From positions 124,001 through 188,000 of the forward strand of contig NW_027331430.1 in NCBI RefSeq assembly GCF_022965805.1: a stretch of 64,000 bases of DNA. Reading direction: 5' to 3'. Under the pieces are notes generated by a model. It saw nothing but the letters and a program-made list of their open reading frames with translations. It was not told where the DNA came from and ran no database searches. The translations under genes and the position numbers were made by a program. Numbering within the stretch: position 1 is the first letter of the stretch; every line of letters begins with the position of its first letter. This DNA is from Primulina eburnea (taxonomy: Eukaryota > Streptophyta > Magnoliopsida > Lamiales > Gesneriaceae). Of the stretch, positions 1-9,565 are shown one piece after another.

Positions 1-707
1 TTGATGTACAATTATTATTGGACTTGTTTTGTGATTTTTCAATTATAATAACCGAAAATTGAATATGTATGAAATTTAAAAAATAATTCTTTGTTATAAA
101 ATTTTGAGAATATTGAATTTTTCTAGTTAAGTAACTAAGAGAATGAAGAAAATAAAACTGTCAAGTTATTTTTAAACCAAAAGAACATATATCAAAAAAT
201 AACGGTAAAACATCAATTACAGTCTATGAGTGAATAAAATATCGATTTCAACCAAAATAATAGATCGAAATGAATTAATTTCAAAATTCGGTTCGGTGTT
301 GAGGTGCAATAATTGTCCCTACTAGGTAGAGCGATCGAATAAAGTTTACAAGGATATAAATATTATAATTTCTAATAAAATTTATTATACAATAGTACTA
401 TATTTAACAATATTTTTTAATAAATAAAATTTAAATTTATTTAATCCAATTTTTATATTGCAATTTTTTTATTTAAAACACGATTATTTAAAAAAAATCT
501 AAAATTTCGGTTGATTGTGTTACTGATCGAAATAATCGATTTGGTTTGTTAGGTTTTCGTAGTAAAGTTCGATCTGTTCGGTTTGTTAGAAAAAAGTTCA
601 GTTAATTCAATTTAGAATATTCGGTTCAATTTTAACTGACTCTATTACTGTTTAACACATGATGGAGCCAGCCCCAGGTATTTAAGAATCCTGGCTCCGC
701 CCCTGGT
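1..707. other. AT-rich intergenic sequence, nothing recognised
   Basis: Low-complexity, AT-rich sequence with no coding region or repeat family that I recognise. The last 50 bases are GC-richer, with a small inverted repeat around the motif CTGGCTCC (about 664-702). Confidence 0.5.
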
Positions 708-773
708 GTCTATCATTCATACTTTCAGGTAAAGAAAATGTATGAGATATGAAGTTTAAAAAAACCAGAGAGC

Positions 774-778
774 TCATT
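774..778. repeat. Target-site duplication of solo LTR A (left), TCATT
   Basis: TCATT lies directly before the LTR start and is repeated directly after its end at 2337-2341. The other palindrome arm (about 5950) holds the uninterrupted version of the site. Confidence 0.9.
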
Positions 779-975
779 TGTACGGCCTGAGAATTAATAA
801 TCTTCATTGACGCGATATTCGTATCTGTATGTCATGAGGAGCACTATGAAATGCCAAGATTTTGACTCTGTTAATCCGGAATTATGGAATTTTAATTGAT
901 GTGACTATAGCCGAACCATATTGAGACCAGAGAGGGCAAAGCTTTTGCATTTCATAAGTTTCGGGCAGAACTAGT

Positions 976-1186
976 GGCGCCCGAGCGGTAGAAAGTGACC
1001 GCCCGAGCGCCAATGCTCAATAGGAAGATGTTCGGGCAGAAGGTGTGGCGCCCGGGCGGTAATTTATGACCGCCCGAGCGCCAGAACCTAGCATCGCGGG
1101 CAGAACCTTCCGCGCCCGGGCGGTAGATCTTGACCGCCCGAGCGCCGAGCTCGCGTCCGGGCGGTAAGATTCGACCGCCCGAGCGC
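976..1186. repeat. Array of four GC-rich hairpins in solo LTR A
   Basis: Four units (976-1011, 1046-1082, 1111-1146, 1152-1186) each have a stem close to GGCGCCCGAGCGGT, an 8-nt AT-rich loop and the complementary ACCGCCCGAGCGCC. The first three are separated by linkers containing CGGGCAGAA. The array ends about 45 bp before a TATA-like run, so it may be promoter-proximal in U3. Confidence 0.85.
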
Positions 1187-2004
1187 CGTTTGGAATTGAA
1201 CAAATGTGTGACACGTCTCATCAGCATGCAAGGGATATATATAAACGTATATCAGGTTGCCATTCCTCAGAAAATGAGGTAAGAATCGAATAAGGCTCCC
1301 GAGAGAAAGCTTCAAATCCTTACGCCTTTTTATTTCAATCCGTCCGTCAGATTTTAAATCCGACTTTGGTACCGTGTTCCTATCGTTACAGGCTACACGT
1401 AGACGTAAGTTTTACTATGTTTTGTCATGTCTTGAAATTATGATGTTGAAAGAATCAGATATGATTCATATATGTTGTTTCTGGCATGTGAGACATCGTA
1501 TAATTGTAAGCGGATTTAAGAACGGACACCGTATAGAATTATTATGATTTTTCAAGCATGTTTATCGTTGAGAGATGCAGATTTTGGGGAGATTAGGAGT
1601 GTTGTTATTGATGTAATGGATTGTAGAGAATATACTGATTTTTGGTTGAGTTATCGGTATCGAGAATTACGTCGTTATGCCGTTAAAGTTTATACCGAGA
1701 TTGATCATTGATAGTATATGTATTGAATTGAGTTGGGAATTGATATTGTATGTTTCAACATTGCCATTTCAGATTTGGAGTGACAATTTGTATCCCGACT
1801 TCGAGACTTCGATTTAGGTTACAACAAGAAAGGTATAAATCATGTTTGTTTGGGAAGCCACAACTCAAATAAGATATTATTTGAGTTTCCCAAATCAAAA
1901 TCACATACTAGAGACGGTTGTATTTAATTGTTTCATGTTTTAGTTTGATTATATGCATGTATACATGTTTATACTGGGATTTGTTCTCACCGGAGTTTCC
2001 GGCC

Positions 2005-2034
2005 GTTGTTATGTCTGTATGTATGCATAACAAC
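2005..2034. promoter_or_regulatory. Conserved stem-loop near the LTR 3' part
   Basis: GTTGTTATG pairs with CATAACAAC across a 12-nt loop, followed by AGGTGGGG. The same position in two related LTRs (31918-31952, 38523-38556) pairs CTGTTGTC with GACAACAG. T-A has therefore become C-G in the stem, a compensatory change. Confidence 0.6.
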
Positions 2035-2336
2035 AGGTGGGGCAGGATCTGGGTCACGCAGAGGATGAGAGATGGACATAGCGTGGTGATCTCGGGCTTA
2101 CCAGAAGAACTAGTAGTTGTACTTTTGTTATGTACTGTATTTAATTACTAGTGGTTGAGAGTGGATGAAACAAGACATGTTGTACCTTATGTTTGTATAT
2201 TATGTCGTTGAATAATATAGAATTATCTTGTTTAGCTTTCATGTAAATGAATGTTAAAAGCGAAAATTTGACCCATTTTTTTATATTAACGATCTATTGA
2301 ATCCCAAAGAAATGAGTTAGAGCCCGGGTCCCCACA

Positions 2337-2341
2337 TCATT
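2337..2341. repeat. Target-site duplication of solo LTR A (right), TCATT
   Basis: Second copy of the 5-bp duplication found at 774-778. Confidence 0.9.
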
Positions 2342-2442
2342 TAAGTATCGGTAGAAATATTCATTCAGAATTTGTGTATCATCAATAAAGATTTGTCACA
2401 CGTATTGATTATGAGAAATTCAAAAAAATCGCAACTCATTAA

Positions 2443-3348
2443 AGGGGGTGTATTCAATCTAAACTTTTTAATGACTTTTATGGAATTTTAAAATCTAGAG
2501 GTATTCAATCTAAACTTTTAATGACTCTATATATGTTTAGTGGTATTCAATATGGATTTTGGTAGAGTTTTAAAAGTCATGTGGTATTCAAACTTGACTT
2601 TTTAAAACTCTACAAAAGTCAAGAGGTATCCAAAAAATCCATAGATTTTCAAGGATTCTTATTTTATTATTCATGTACAAACCTTGAAGCCTTATGTACA
2701 ATTGCAGAAAATCTAAAATATTCTTCCACCTATACCAAAGATTTTGATGGACTTTTTTTTTAAAAAAATACGCTATCTCTCTTCTATCTCAAGCCATCTC
2801 TAGGGTTCTTCTCTCTCTCAAAATTTCTTCTATTCAAAGGTATGATTGGTCAATCTTGAATTTATTATATTGCCAATATTTATGTGTAAAAATAGATAAA
2901 TTGTTGTTTTTTCTTGAATCATTATGATTATTGTATTTCATAAATTGTTCATTTTAATAAAATTTTATTATGAACTTATAATTGTCATTAATATGTTGAA
3001 TTGATATAAAGAATTGAAATTTTGATTTCAATAAATTGGATAGTTCATTTGTCGTTTTTCACAAATTAAATTTATTTAACCTTTAAATAAGTAAAATTTA
3101 TTTACATTTTCATAAATAAAAAAAAATTTAAAATTTAATAGGTTATACATGTCCGATAATTATTTAAAAGAAATTAATAAAAAAATAAATCACAATTATA
3201 AAAGTTTACAAAAATCTTGAAAAAAAAGTCTATGAAATTTGTTTTACAATTCCATGAGATTCTATAAAAATCAATCAAAATCCACCAACTCCACAAAAGT
3301 CCACCTTTTAAAAAAAGTCATTAAAAGTTTAGATTGAATACACCCCCT
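2443..3348. mobile_element. Non-autonomous PIF/Harbinger-like element (906 bp)
   Basis: The terminal inverted repeats begin AGGGGGTGTATTCAATC and match for about 37 bp with small differences. The 3-bp duplication TAA flanks it (2440-2442, 3349-3351), typical of PIF/Harbinger (TWA targets). The other palindrome arm (about 5843-5862) has the empty site, so the boundaries are certain. Internal subrepeats of the TIR occur near 2499-2560. No transposase is encoded. It inserted after the palindrome arose. Confidence 0.88.
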
Positions 3349-4436
3349 TAAATTTGTTACATCTTGTATATAATTAAGAATGTTAAGAAAAATGATAAAA
3401 AGAATGTCACAAAATATTTTTACTCTTAAACCATACACATATGTATGATTTCATGATGTTCTATTTCCACCCCAACTATTTTATTCTACAATTATTTATC
3501 GATAATAAGAAATTAAGGATAATGAAATTATTACAATTATTGAATAATAAAAACATTTCATGTTCTATTAAAATAAAATATGGACGTCAGTATTTAATTA
3601 ATGATTTGTATGATATTTTTAATTAAAATTTTAATTATCGAATTAAATTTAATAGAATAATGAGCATTTGAGGGAGCAACTAAGGGCTTCAAATCCTTTA
3701 CTACACTTCTTGCTACGCCAATAAAACCTATTTTTTCCTAATTAGTTGTTATTTATTTGTCAGCCTTTATAAAATCTTCCTATTTTTTAGGGATTTAAAA
3801 AAAATTGTTCCATTAAATATTAATAGTCATCAATGACATAAACTATTTAAATTTTGAATATTATACATAAAATAATAATAGCTTTAATGTAATAAGAAGA
3901 TAATCTGAAATAAATAATTGTTCTGAGAGAACCTTTTATTCTACCATACATAAACTGGCCGTAGATAGATGAACAAATCATAATTCTTTTCTATACTTTA
4001 TATTTTATTTTGATTATCAAAACCACTTTTAAGAATCATTAAATCCTATAAACGCATATCATCCGAGTTTCAAAAAAAAATTGTGGGCTGAGACTTCTGG
4101 GAAGGCTCAATTTTATGCTTTGGATCTACTGCTTGATGTGTTAAGAAATAACATTTTAATATATTTTGATCTTTTAAATTATTGTTTATTATGCAAAAGA
4201 TTTTAAGATATGATTTTTAAATTTTTGATTATGCAATAGATTTTAAGATATGGTTTTACGCAAGAGTTTAAATCTAATAAAATAGTCATCAAGTAAATAT
4301 AATAATATCTTATGAGCCAAACTTTGAAAAATAAATGTAAACCAAATAATTTTTTAAAACCGATCAAACATTCTTTAAGATATAAACAAATCACATCATG
4401 TTTATCTTTAATTTATCTCCAAATTCGAATAGATTA

Positions 4437-4438
<2 letters not shown>

Positions 4439-4483
<45 letters not shown>
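4439..4483. repeat. (AT)n microsatellite
   Basis: About 22 AT dinucleotides in the left palindrome arm. The equivalent place in the right arm (4682-4701) is much shorter and has changed, so the tract expanded or contracted after the inverted duplication. Confidence 0.95.
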
Positions 4484-4485
<2 letters not shown>

Positions 4486-4580
4486 CCTCTATTGATTTTT
4501 CTATCTCTCACGAACATGGCCTAGATCAAAAACTTAGTTTCAACATGCATCAGCAGACGATGATCAATCCGGTCACGGTG

Positions 4581-4633
4581 GGATTGAAACGAAGCCTCAC
4601 CGTGACCGGATTGATCATCGTCTGCTGATGCAT
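4581..4633 (-). pseudogene. NAC gene first-exon fragment at the palindrome centre
   Basis: On the minus strand an ATG at 4633 and a second at 4618 open a short frame whose second part (MINPVTVRLRFNP) matches the start of the NAC gene at 48841 (MIQPVTVGLRFTP). The sequence then runs into the palindrome turn, so only about a dozen NAC codons remain. The left arm carries the mirrored copy on the plus strand. It is not a functional gene. The extra upstream codons MHQQT, absent at 48.8 kb, show it comes from a diverged paralogue. Confidence 0.7.
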
Positions 4634-6019
4634 GTTGAAACTAAGTTTTTGATCTAAACCAAGTTCGTGAGAGATAGAAAAATCTATATATATATATATA
4701 TAAACATGATGTGATTTGTTTATATCTATAAAAAGCATTAATCTATTCGAATTTGGAGATAAATTAAAGATAAACATGATGTGATTTGTTTATATCTTAA
4801 AGAATGTTTGATCGGTTTTAAAAAATTATTTGGTTTACATCTATTTTTTCAAAGTTTGGCTCATAAGATATTATTATATTTACTTGATGACTATTTTATT
4901 AGATTTAAACTCTTGCGTAAAACCATATCTTAAAATCTACTGCATAATCAAAAATTTAAAAATCATATCTTAAAATCTTTTGCATAATAAACAATAATTT
5001 AAAAGATCAAAATATATTAAAATGTTATTTGTTAATATATCAAGCAGGAGATCCAAAGCATAAAATTGGACCTCCCAGAAACCCAGACGTCTCGGCTCAC
5101 AATTTTTGTTTTGGAACTTGGACGATATGACCGATTTTTTATAGGATTTAATGATTCTTAAAAATGGTTTTGATAATCAAAATAAAAATATAAAGAATAC
5201 AAAATAATTATAATTTGTTCATCTATCTACGACCAGTTTATGTATGGTAGAATAAAAGGTTCCATCAGTACAATTATTTATTTCAGATGATCTTCTTATT
5301 GCATTAAAGATATTATTATCTTTATGTATAATTTTCAAAATTTAAATAGTTTTATGTCATTGATGACTATTAATATTTAATGGAACAAATTTTTTAAAAA
5401 ATCTCTAAAAAATAGGAAGATTTTATAAAGGCTGACAAACAAATAACAACTAATTAGGAAAAAATGGTTTTATTGGTGTAGCAAGAAGTGTAGTAAAGGA
5501 TTTGAAGCTCTTCGTTGCTCCGTCAAATGCTTCTATTAAATTTAATTTGATAATTAAAATTTTAATTAAAAATTTCATACAAATCATTAATTAAAAACTG
5601 AAGTCCTTATTTTATTTTAATAGAACATGAAATGTTTTTATTATTCAATAATTGTAATAATTTCATTATCATGATAAACACGTAATTTCTTATTGTCCAT
5701 AAATAATTGTAGAATACAATATTTGATTTGGAAATAGAACCTCATTAAATCACACATATGTGTATGGTTTAAGAGTCCAAATATTTTGTGAAATTCTCTG
5801 TATCATTTTTCGTAACATTCTTAATTACATACAAGTTGTAACAAATTTAACGAGTTGCGATTTTTTTTAACTTCTCATAATTAATACGCATGACAAATCT
5901 TTATCTATGATACACAAATTCTGAATGAATATTTCTACCGATACTTAAATGAGCAGTCTGGTTTTTTTAAACTTCATATCCCACACATTTTCTTTACCTG
6001 AAAATATGAATGATAGACA
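4598..6019. repeat. Right arm of the large inverted repeat
   Basis: Uninterrupted 1.42-kb arm. It is the reverse complement of the left arm and keeps the empty sites of the solo LTR and of the Harbinger-type element. Positions of about 4640-4940 match the NAC upstream region at 48842-49085. Its outer 200 bp (5818-6019) are copied again at 6546-6747 by the following tandem duplication. Confidence 0.85.
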
Positions 6020-7273
6020 CAACAGAGAAATGAAAAAAGTAGTGAAAACTAGACAGTAGCTTGAGAGAGATCATACAAAAGTGTGTCAAGGGATCGATCA
6101 CACACCACACTACAAAAAAAAAAATAAAAAATTAGCGACGGTTTAAAACCGTCGCTAAAAGGGTAAAGCGACGGTTTGAAAGTCCATAACAGAAGTGAGC
6201 GTCGCCTTCTCAAAGCGACGGTTTTTTGAACACACGTCGCTTAATAGCGACGGTTTTTTAAAGAAGGCCGTCGCTATTTAGCGACGGTTCCTTCTAAACC
6301 GTCGCTTTTATTAGCGACGGTTATTTGAACACAGTCGCTATAAAAAACGACAGTTTTTACATTACCGTCGCTTAATATAGCAACGGTTGTCACAAAACCG
6401 TCGCTATACAAAGCGACGGTTTGGAAACAACGTCGCTTATTTAATCGGCGGTTTTTTAAAAAAACCACCGCTTAATATAGCGACGGTATGTAACGAGAGT
6501 CCACCTGATGCACCGCGCCGATAATAAATTTAAGCAAAAATTAATGTATTAATTACATACAAGTTGTAACAAATTTAACGAGTTGCGATTTTTTTTAACT
6601 TCTCATAATTAATACGGATGACAAATCTTTATCTATGATACACAAATTCTGAATGAATATTTCTACCGATACTTAAATGAGCAGTCTGGTTTTTTTAAAC
6701 TTCATATCCCACACATTTTCTTTACGTGAAAATATGAATGATAGACACAACAGAGAAATGAAAAAAGTAGTGAAAACTAGACAGTAGCTTGAGAGAGATC
6801 ATACAAAAGTGTGTCAAGGGATCGATCACACACCACACTACAAAAAAAAAAAATAAAAAATTAGCGACGGTTTAAAACCGTCGCTAAAAGGGTAAAGCGA
6901 CGGTTTGAAAGTCCATAACAGAAGTGAGCGTCGCCTTCTCAAAGCGACGGTTTTTGAACACACGTCGCTTAATAGCGACGGTTTTTTAAAGAAGGCCGTC
7001 GCTATTTAGCGACGGTTCCTTCTAAACCGTCGCTTTTATTAGCGACGGTTATTTGAACACGGTCGCTATAAAAAACGACAGTTTTTACATTACCGTCGCT
7101 TAATATAGCAACGGTTGTCACAAAACCGTCGCTATACAAAGCGACGGTTTGGAAACAACGTCGCTTATTTAATCGGCGGTTTTTTAAAAAAACCACCGCT
7201 TAATATAGCGACGGTATGTAACGAGAGTCCACCTGATGCACCGCGCCGATAATAAATTTAAGCAAAAATTAAT
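5818..7273. repeat. Tandem duplication, two units of about 728 bp
   Basis: 5818-6545 and 6546-7273 match almost base for base at a constant offset of 728. Each unit contains the outer end of the palindrome arm, a flank and the left 430 bp of the CACTA element. The CACTA therefore has two left ends (6108 and 6836). The very few differences indicate a recent duplication. Confidence 0.85.
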
Positions 7274-8239
7274 GTATTAAATTTACACAAATAAACTAAT
7301 AAGTAAAAATTAAATCATGTATTAAATTTTCTGTACAAAAAAAAACTTTAAAACCTGATGTTGCGCGAAGATATAGGTAACGCTGGAAAATCGCACGAGT
7401 AGCAAATCTACAAAATAAATACGAAATAGTTAGTTCAAAATAAAAAACCGAAACTTCGAAAAATTTATAGAGTTTGGTTACTACCAGAGATAGGTGAAAA
7501 TCGCTAAAGAAAATTGTTCGAGAACCTCGTTATAAATAGAATAATAGCAACGGTCTAAGAAAAAACCGTTGCTAGTTGCGACGTAAAGATGTATAACTGT
7601 CGCCAAAAGCGACGGCTTTTCCAACAACCGTCGCCGATATAGATCGGCGACGGTTCAACAAAACCGTCGCCGATGTACAAACCGTCGCGACGCAAACCGT
7701 CGCCGATCTATATCGGCGACGGTTTTGCATTACACCGTCGCCAATGTAGATCGGCCACGGTTTAGTGTAAACCGTCGCTATATATATTAAGACGGTTTAT
7801 AACAGTAAACAGTTGCTAAATAAAGCGACGGGTTTTAGTAAACCGTCGCTTGTTTTAAGTAGCAACGGTTTATTAAAACGCGTCGCAATATATTACGACG
7901 GTTTATAAACCGTGGCTAAAAAAACGACAGTTTTTCAAAAAACCGTGGCTTAAAAAACGACGGTTGTTTTTAAACCGTGGCTAAAACAACGACGGTTTTC
8001 TATAAACCGTCGCGTGTTCTAAGTAGTGACGGTTTTTATTAATCCGTGGCTAAAAAAGCTACGGTTTTTATTAATCCGTGGCTAAAAATGCGACGGTGTT
8101 AGTTAAACTGCCGCTTATTTTATGTTGCGACGGTGTTCTTGAAAACCGTCGCTATATAGCGACGGTTATAAGAAAGCGTCGCCAAATGTGCGACGGTTTC
8201 CGTAAACACCGTCACTATGCCTTCCGTTTTTTTGTAGTG
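6108..8239. mobile_element. Non-autonomous CACTA (En/Spm-type) element with duplicated left end
   Basis: The left terminus CACTACAAAAAAA is at 6108 (and again at 6836) and the right terminus TTTTTTTGTAGTG ends at 8239. Between them are dozens of subterminal repeats of GCGACGGTTT and its complement AACCGTCGC, the arrangement typical of CACTA elements. No transposase (TNPA/TNPD) can be seen. Flanking triplets are CCA (left) and CCT (right). The related locus at about 11412-11420 reads GCACCT followed by TTGCATGGC without an element, so it is probably the empty site and the 3-bp target was CCT. It sits just upstream of the lipid-transfer gene. Confidence 0.8.
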
Positions 8240-8368
8240 CCTTTTGCATGGCTGTGGAGTTCATGCCCAACAAATGCACTCTTCGTCTATTTAGCTAACA
8301 TGAAAATCAATGGCGAATTCGCCTCAAAACTCACAAACAAAACTTGCGTTACCGACCTAACTTGTGCA

Positions 8369-9127
8369 ATGCTTTTTCGTCTCCCTCTTTTCCCCACATC
8401 GCTCTTTCTTGTGTTTCTCCTTTTGGTTTCCCTAAAGGCCATTGCCCAGAACACAATTGCCGAGTGTGGGCCGAATTTGCTAACTTTAGCACCATGTGCC
8501 CCGTTCGTGCAAGGCGTGGCAGCTTCACCGGTGCAGTCATGCTGTGATAGTCTTAACCAACTCTACGGCCAGAAGCCTACTTGCCTTTGTCCATTCCTCA
8601 GTATCCCGTCTGCCTTGAGTTCGTTTCCTATCAACACAACGCTTGCTCTAGAGTTGCCTCAGCTGTGCAATCTCCAAATAGACCCTTCTATTTGCGGAGG
8701 TACGTATGTATGTTAAATTTTTATTAAATTCCTTCCTATAAATGAAGTCCATTCACATTTACAGAAAATAAGATGCAGCACCATCTTGAAATCTAAGATT
8801 TTGGATTGCTTTTGAATGCCCACTTCATAATTAATCAAAATATTTAATTACATTCTCTTTTTTTCTTACAATAAACCAAACGCCTAATGCAACATTTATT
8901 TTCCTAAACTTAAGAAAGAAAATAGATAATTGCTGCATTAAAAAGGTGGCATACAGTATTAGAATAAAAAATGTAAAGAATGAAGCAAGAAAAACCAGCA
9001 AGCGACTTTTATAAGCTTTATTTTGATACTCGACTAATTTGGTTTTTGTTTCAAGGAGCTTCCTTGCCATCTACTTCCCCTGGTGCTCAAGTTTCCCTTG
9101 GGGCAAGACCGAATTCAACAATTGCAG
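8369..9127 (+). CDS. Lipid-transfer-like protein (8-Cys, LTPG/YLS3-type), 3'-truncated gene
   Basis: Exon 1 is 8369-8699. The intron (GTACGT at 8700, CAAG before 9056) is phase 1, and exon 2 is 9056-9127, followed by a GT donor at 9128. The start at 8369 gives a strong signal peptide (residues 1-27, rich in Leu and Phe). An in-frame ATG at 8300 would put 23 polar residues before it. The mature part shows the eight-cysteine motif of plant non-specific lipid-transfer proteins: Cys, Cys, a CC pair, CLC, Cys, Cys. Exon 2 encodes a Ser/Pro-rich stretch as in GPI-anchored members. Such proteins bind lipids at the cell surface. The exon with the GPI signal is not found; CACTA-like repeats follow instead. 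The promoter carries a CACTA insertion ending 130 bp upstream. Probably a broken gene. Confidence 0.7.
8700..9055 (+). other. Intron of the lipid-transfer gene
   Basis: AT-rich intron with donor GTACGT and acceptor TTTCAAG. The splice restores the Gly codon that joins the cysteine domain to the Ser/Pro-rich part. Confidence 0.6.
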
Positions 9128-9300
9128 GTCTGCAAATTTTCTAACCTTCAAGATACTCCCGCTCAACTTATTCAGATTTATAAATTTTTTGAGTGTTAGT
9201 TAAGATTTTGAATTTTATTAGCTTAGAAAGATAGTAAGTTTTTTTTGTTAGATTTATTAAATTATAAAAATAATTTTTTTTATTTTACTTAAAAAATTAG

Positions 9301-9560
9301 AGACAGATTATGTCTAAATCGTTGCTGACTAGCGATGATGTTTTTTTAAACCGTCGCGACGGTTTAATAAAAAAACGACGCTAATTAGCGATGGTTTATT
9401 CAATGTAGCGACGGTATGACTTAAGTTGTCGCTAATTTTATCGACGGAATAACTTAAACCGTCACTAATTAGCAACGACTTAGTAAAAACCATTGCTAAA
9501 ATTAGCGATGGTTTAGACATTATCCATCGATAATTAGCGACGGTTAATTGGAGCTACGAC
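9301..9560. mobile_element. CACTA-like subterminal repeat fragment
   Basis: Several copies of TTAGCGACGG / CCGTCGCTAA-like motifs, partly mutated to GCGATGG, resemble the subterminal repeats of the element at 6108-8239. No CACTA terminus is seen, so this is a remnant. It lies where the 3' part of the lipid-transfer gene would be expected. Confidence 0.6.
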
Positions 9561-9565
9561 AACGG

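Larger units (their letters stand above)
779..2336 (+). mobile_element. Solo LTR A of a chromovirus-type Gypsy element
   Basis: It begins TGTACGGCC, ends GGTCCCCACA and is flanked by the 5-bp duplication TCATT. It has no internal domain, so it is a solo LTR left by recombination between two LTRs. It shares several blocks with the LTR at 38237-40034, which is joined to a chromovirus polyprotein, and with the LTR at 30200-32258: the block near 1336-1440, the stem-loop at 2005-2034 and the terminal CCCCACA. A TATA-like run (about 1229-1237) follows the GC-rich hairpin array. It sits inside the left palindrome arm, so it inserted after the palindrome formed. Confidence 0.9.
708..4580. repeat. Left arm of a large inverted repeat (NAC 5' region), interrupted by two insertions
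   Basis: Read on the minus strand, this arm matches 4598-6019 almost along its whole length once two later insertions are removed (solo LTR 779-2341 with its target copy, Harbinger-type element 2443-3351 with its target copy). Without them the arm is about 1.4 kb. The centre near 4589 is a perfect 17-bp stem around a 17-nt loop. The innermost part carries the first codons of a NAC gene, and the rest matches the NAC upstream region at 48842-49085. It is therefore an inverted duplication of a NAC promoter region. Confidence 0.85.

Noticed and set aside
976..1186. Protein frames of about 65-90 codons rich in Arg/Pro/Gly in the hairpin array
   Set aside because: They come from the GC-rich repeats, overlap on the same strand in several frames and have no homologous equivalents in the related LTRs.
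1918..2151. 77-codon frame in solo LTR A and its equivalents at 31747-32031 and 38477-38680
   Set aside because: The conserved part is the stem-loop at nucleotide level; the frames differ and are not maintained.
6118..8230. CRISPR-like repeated GCGACGGTTT motifs
   Set aside because: Irregular spacing, both orientations, eukaryotic context and CACTA termini explain them as subterminal repeats.
8078..8368. Extension of the lipid-transfer frame upstream of 8369
   Set aside because: The long frame begins with GTG inside CACTA repeats. The signal peptide fits a start at 8369.
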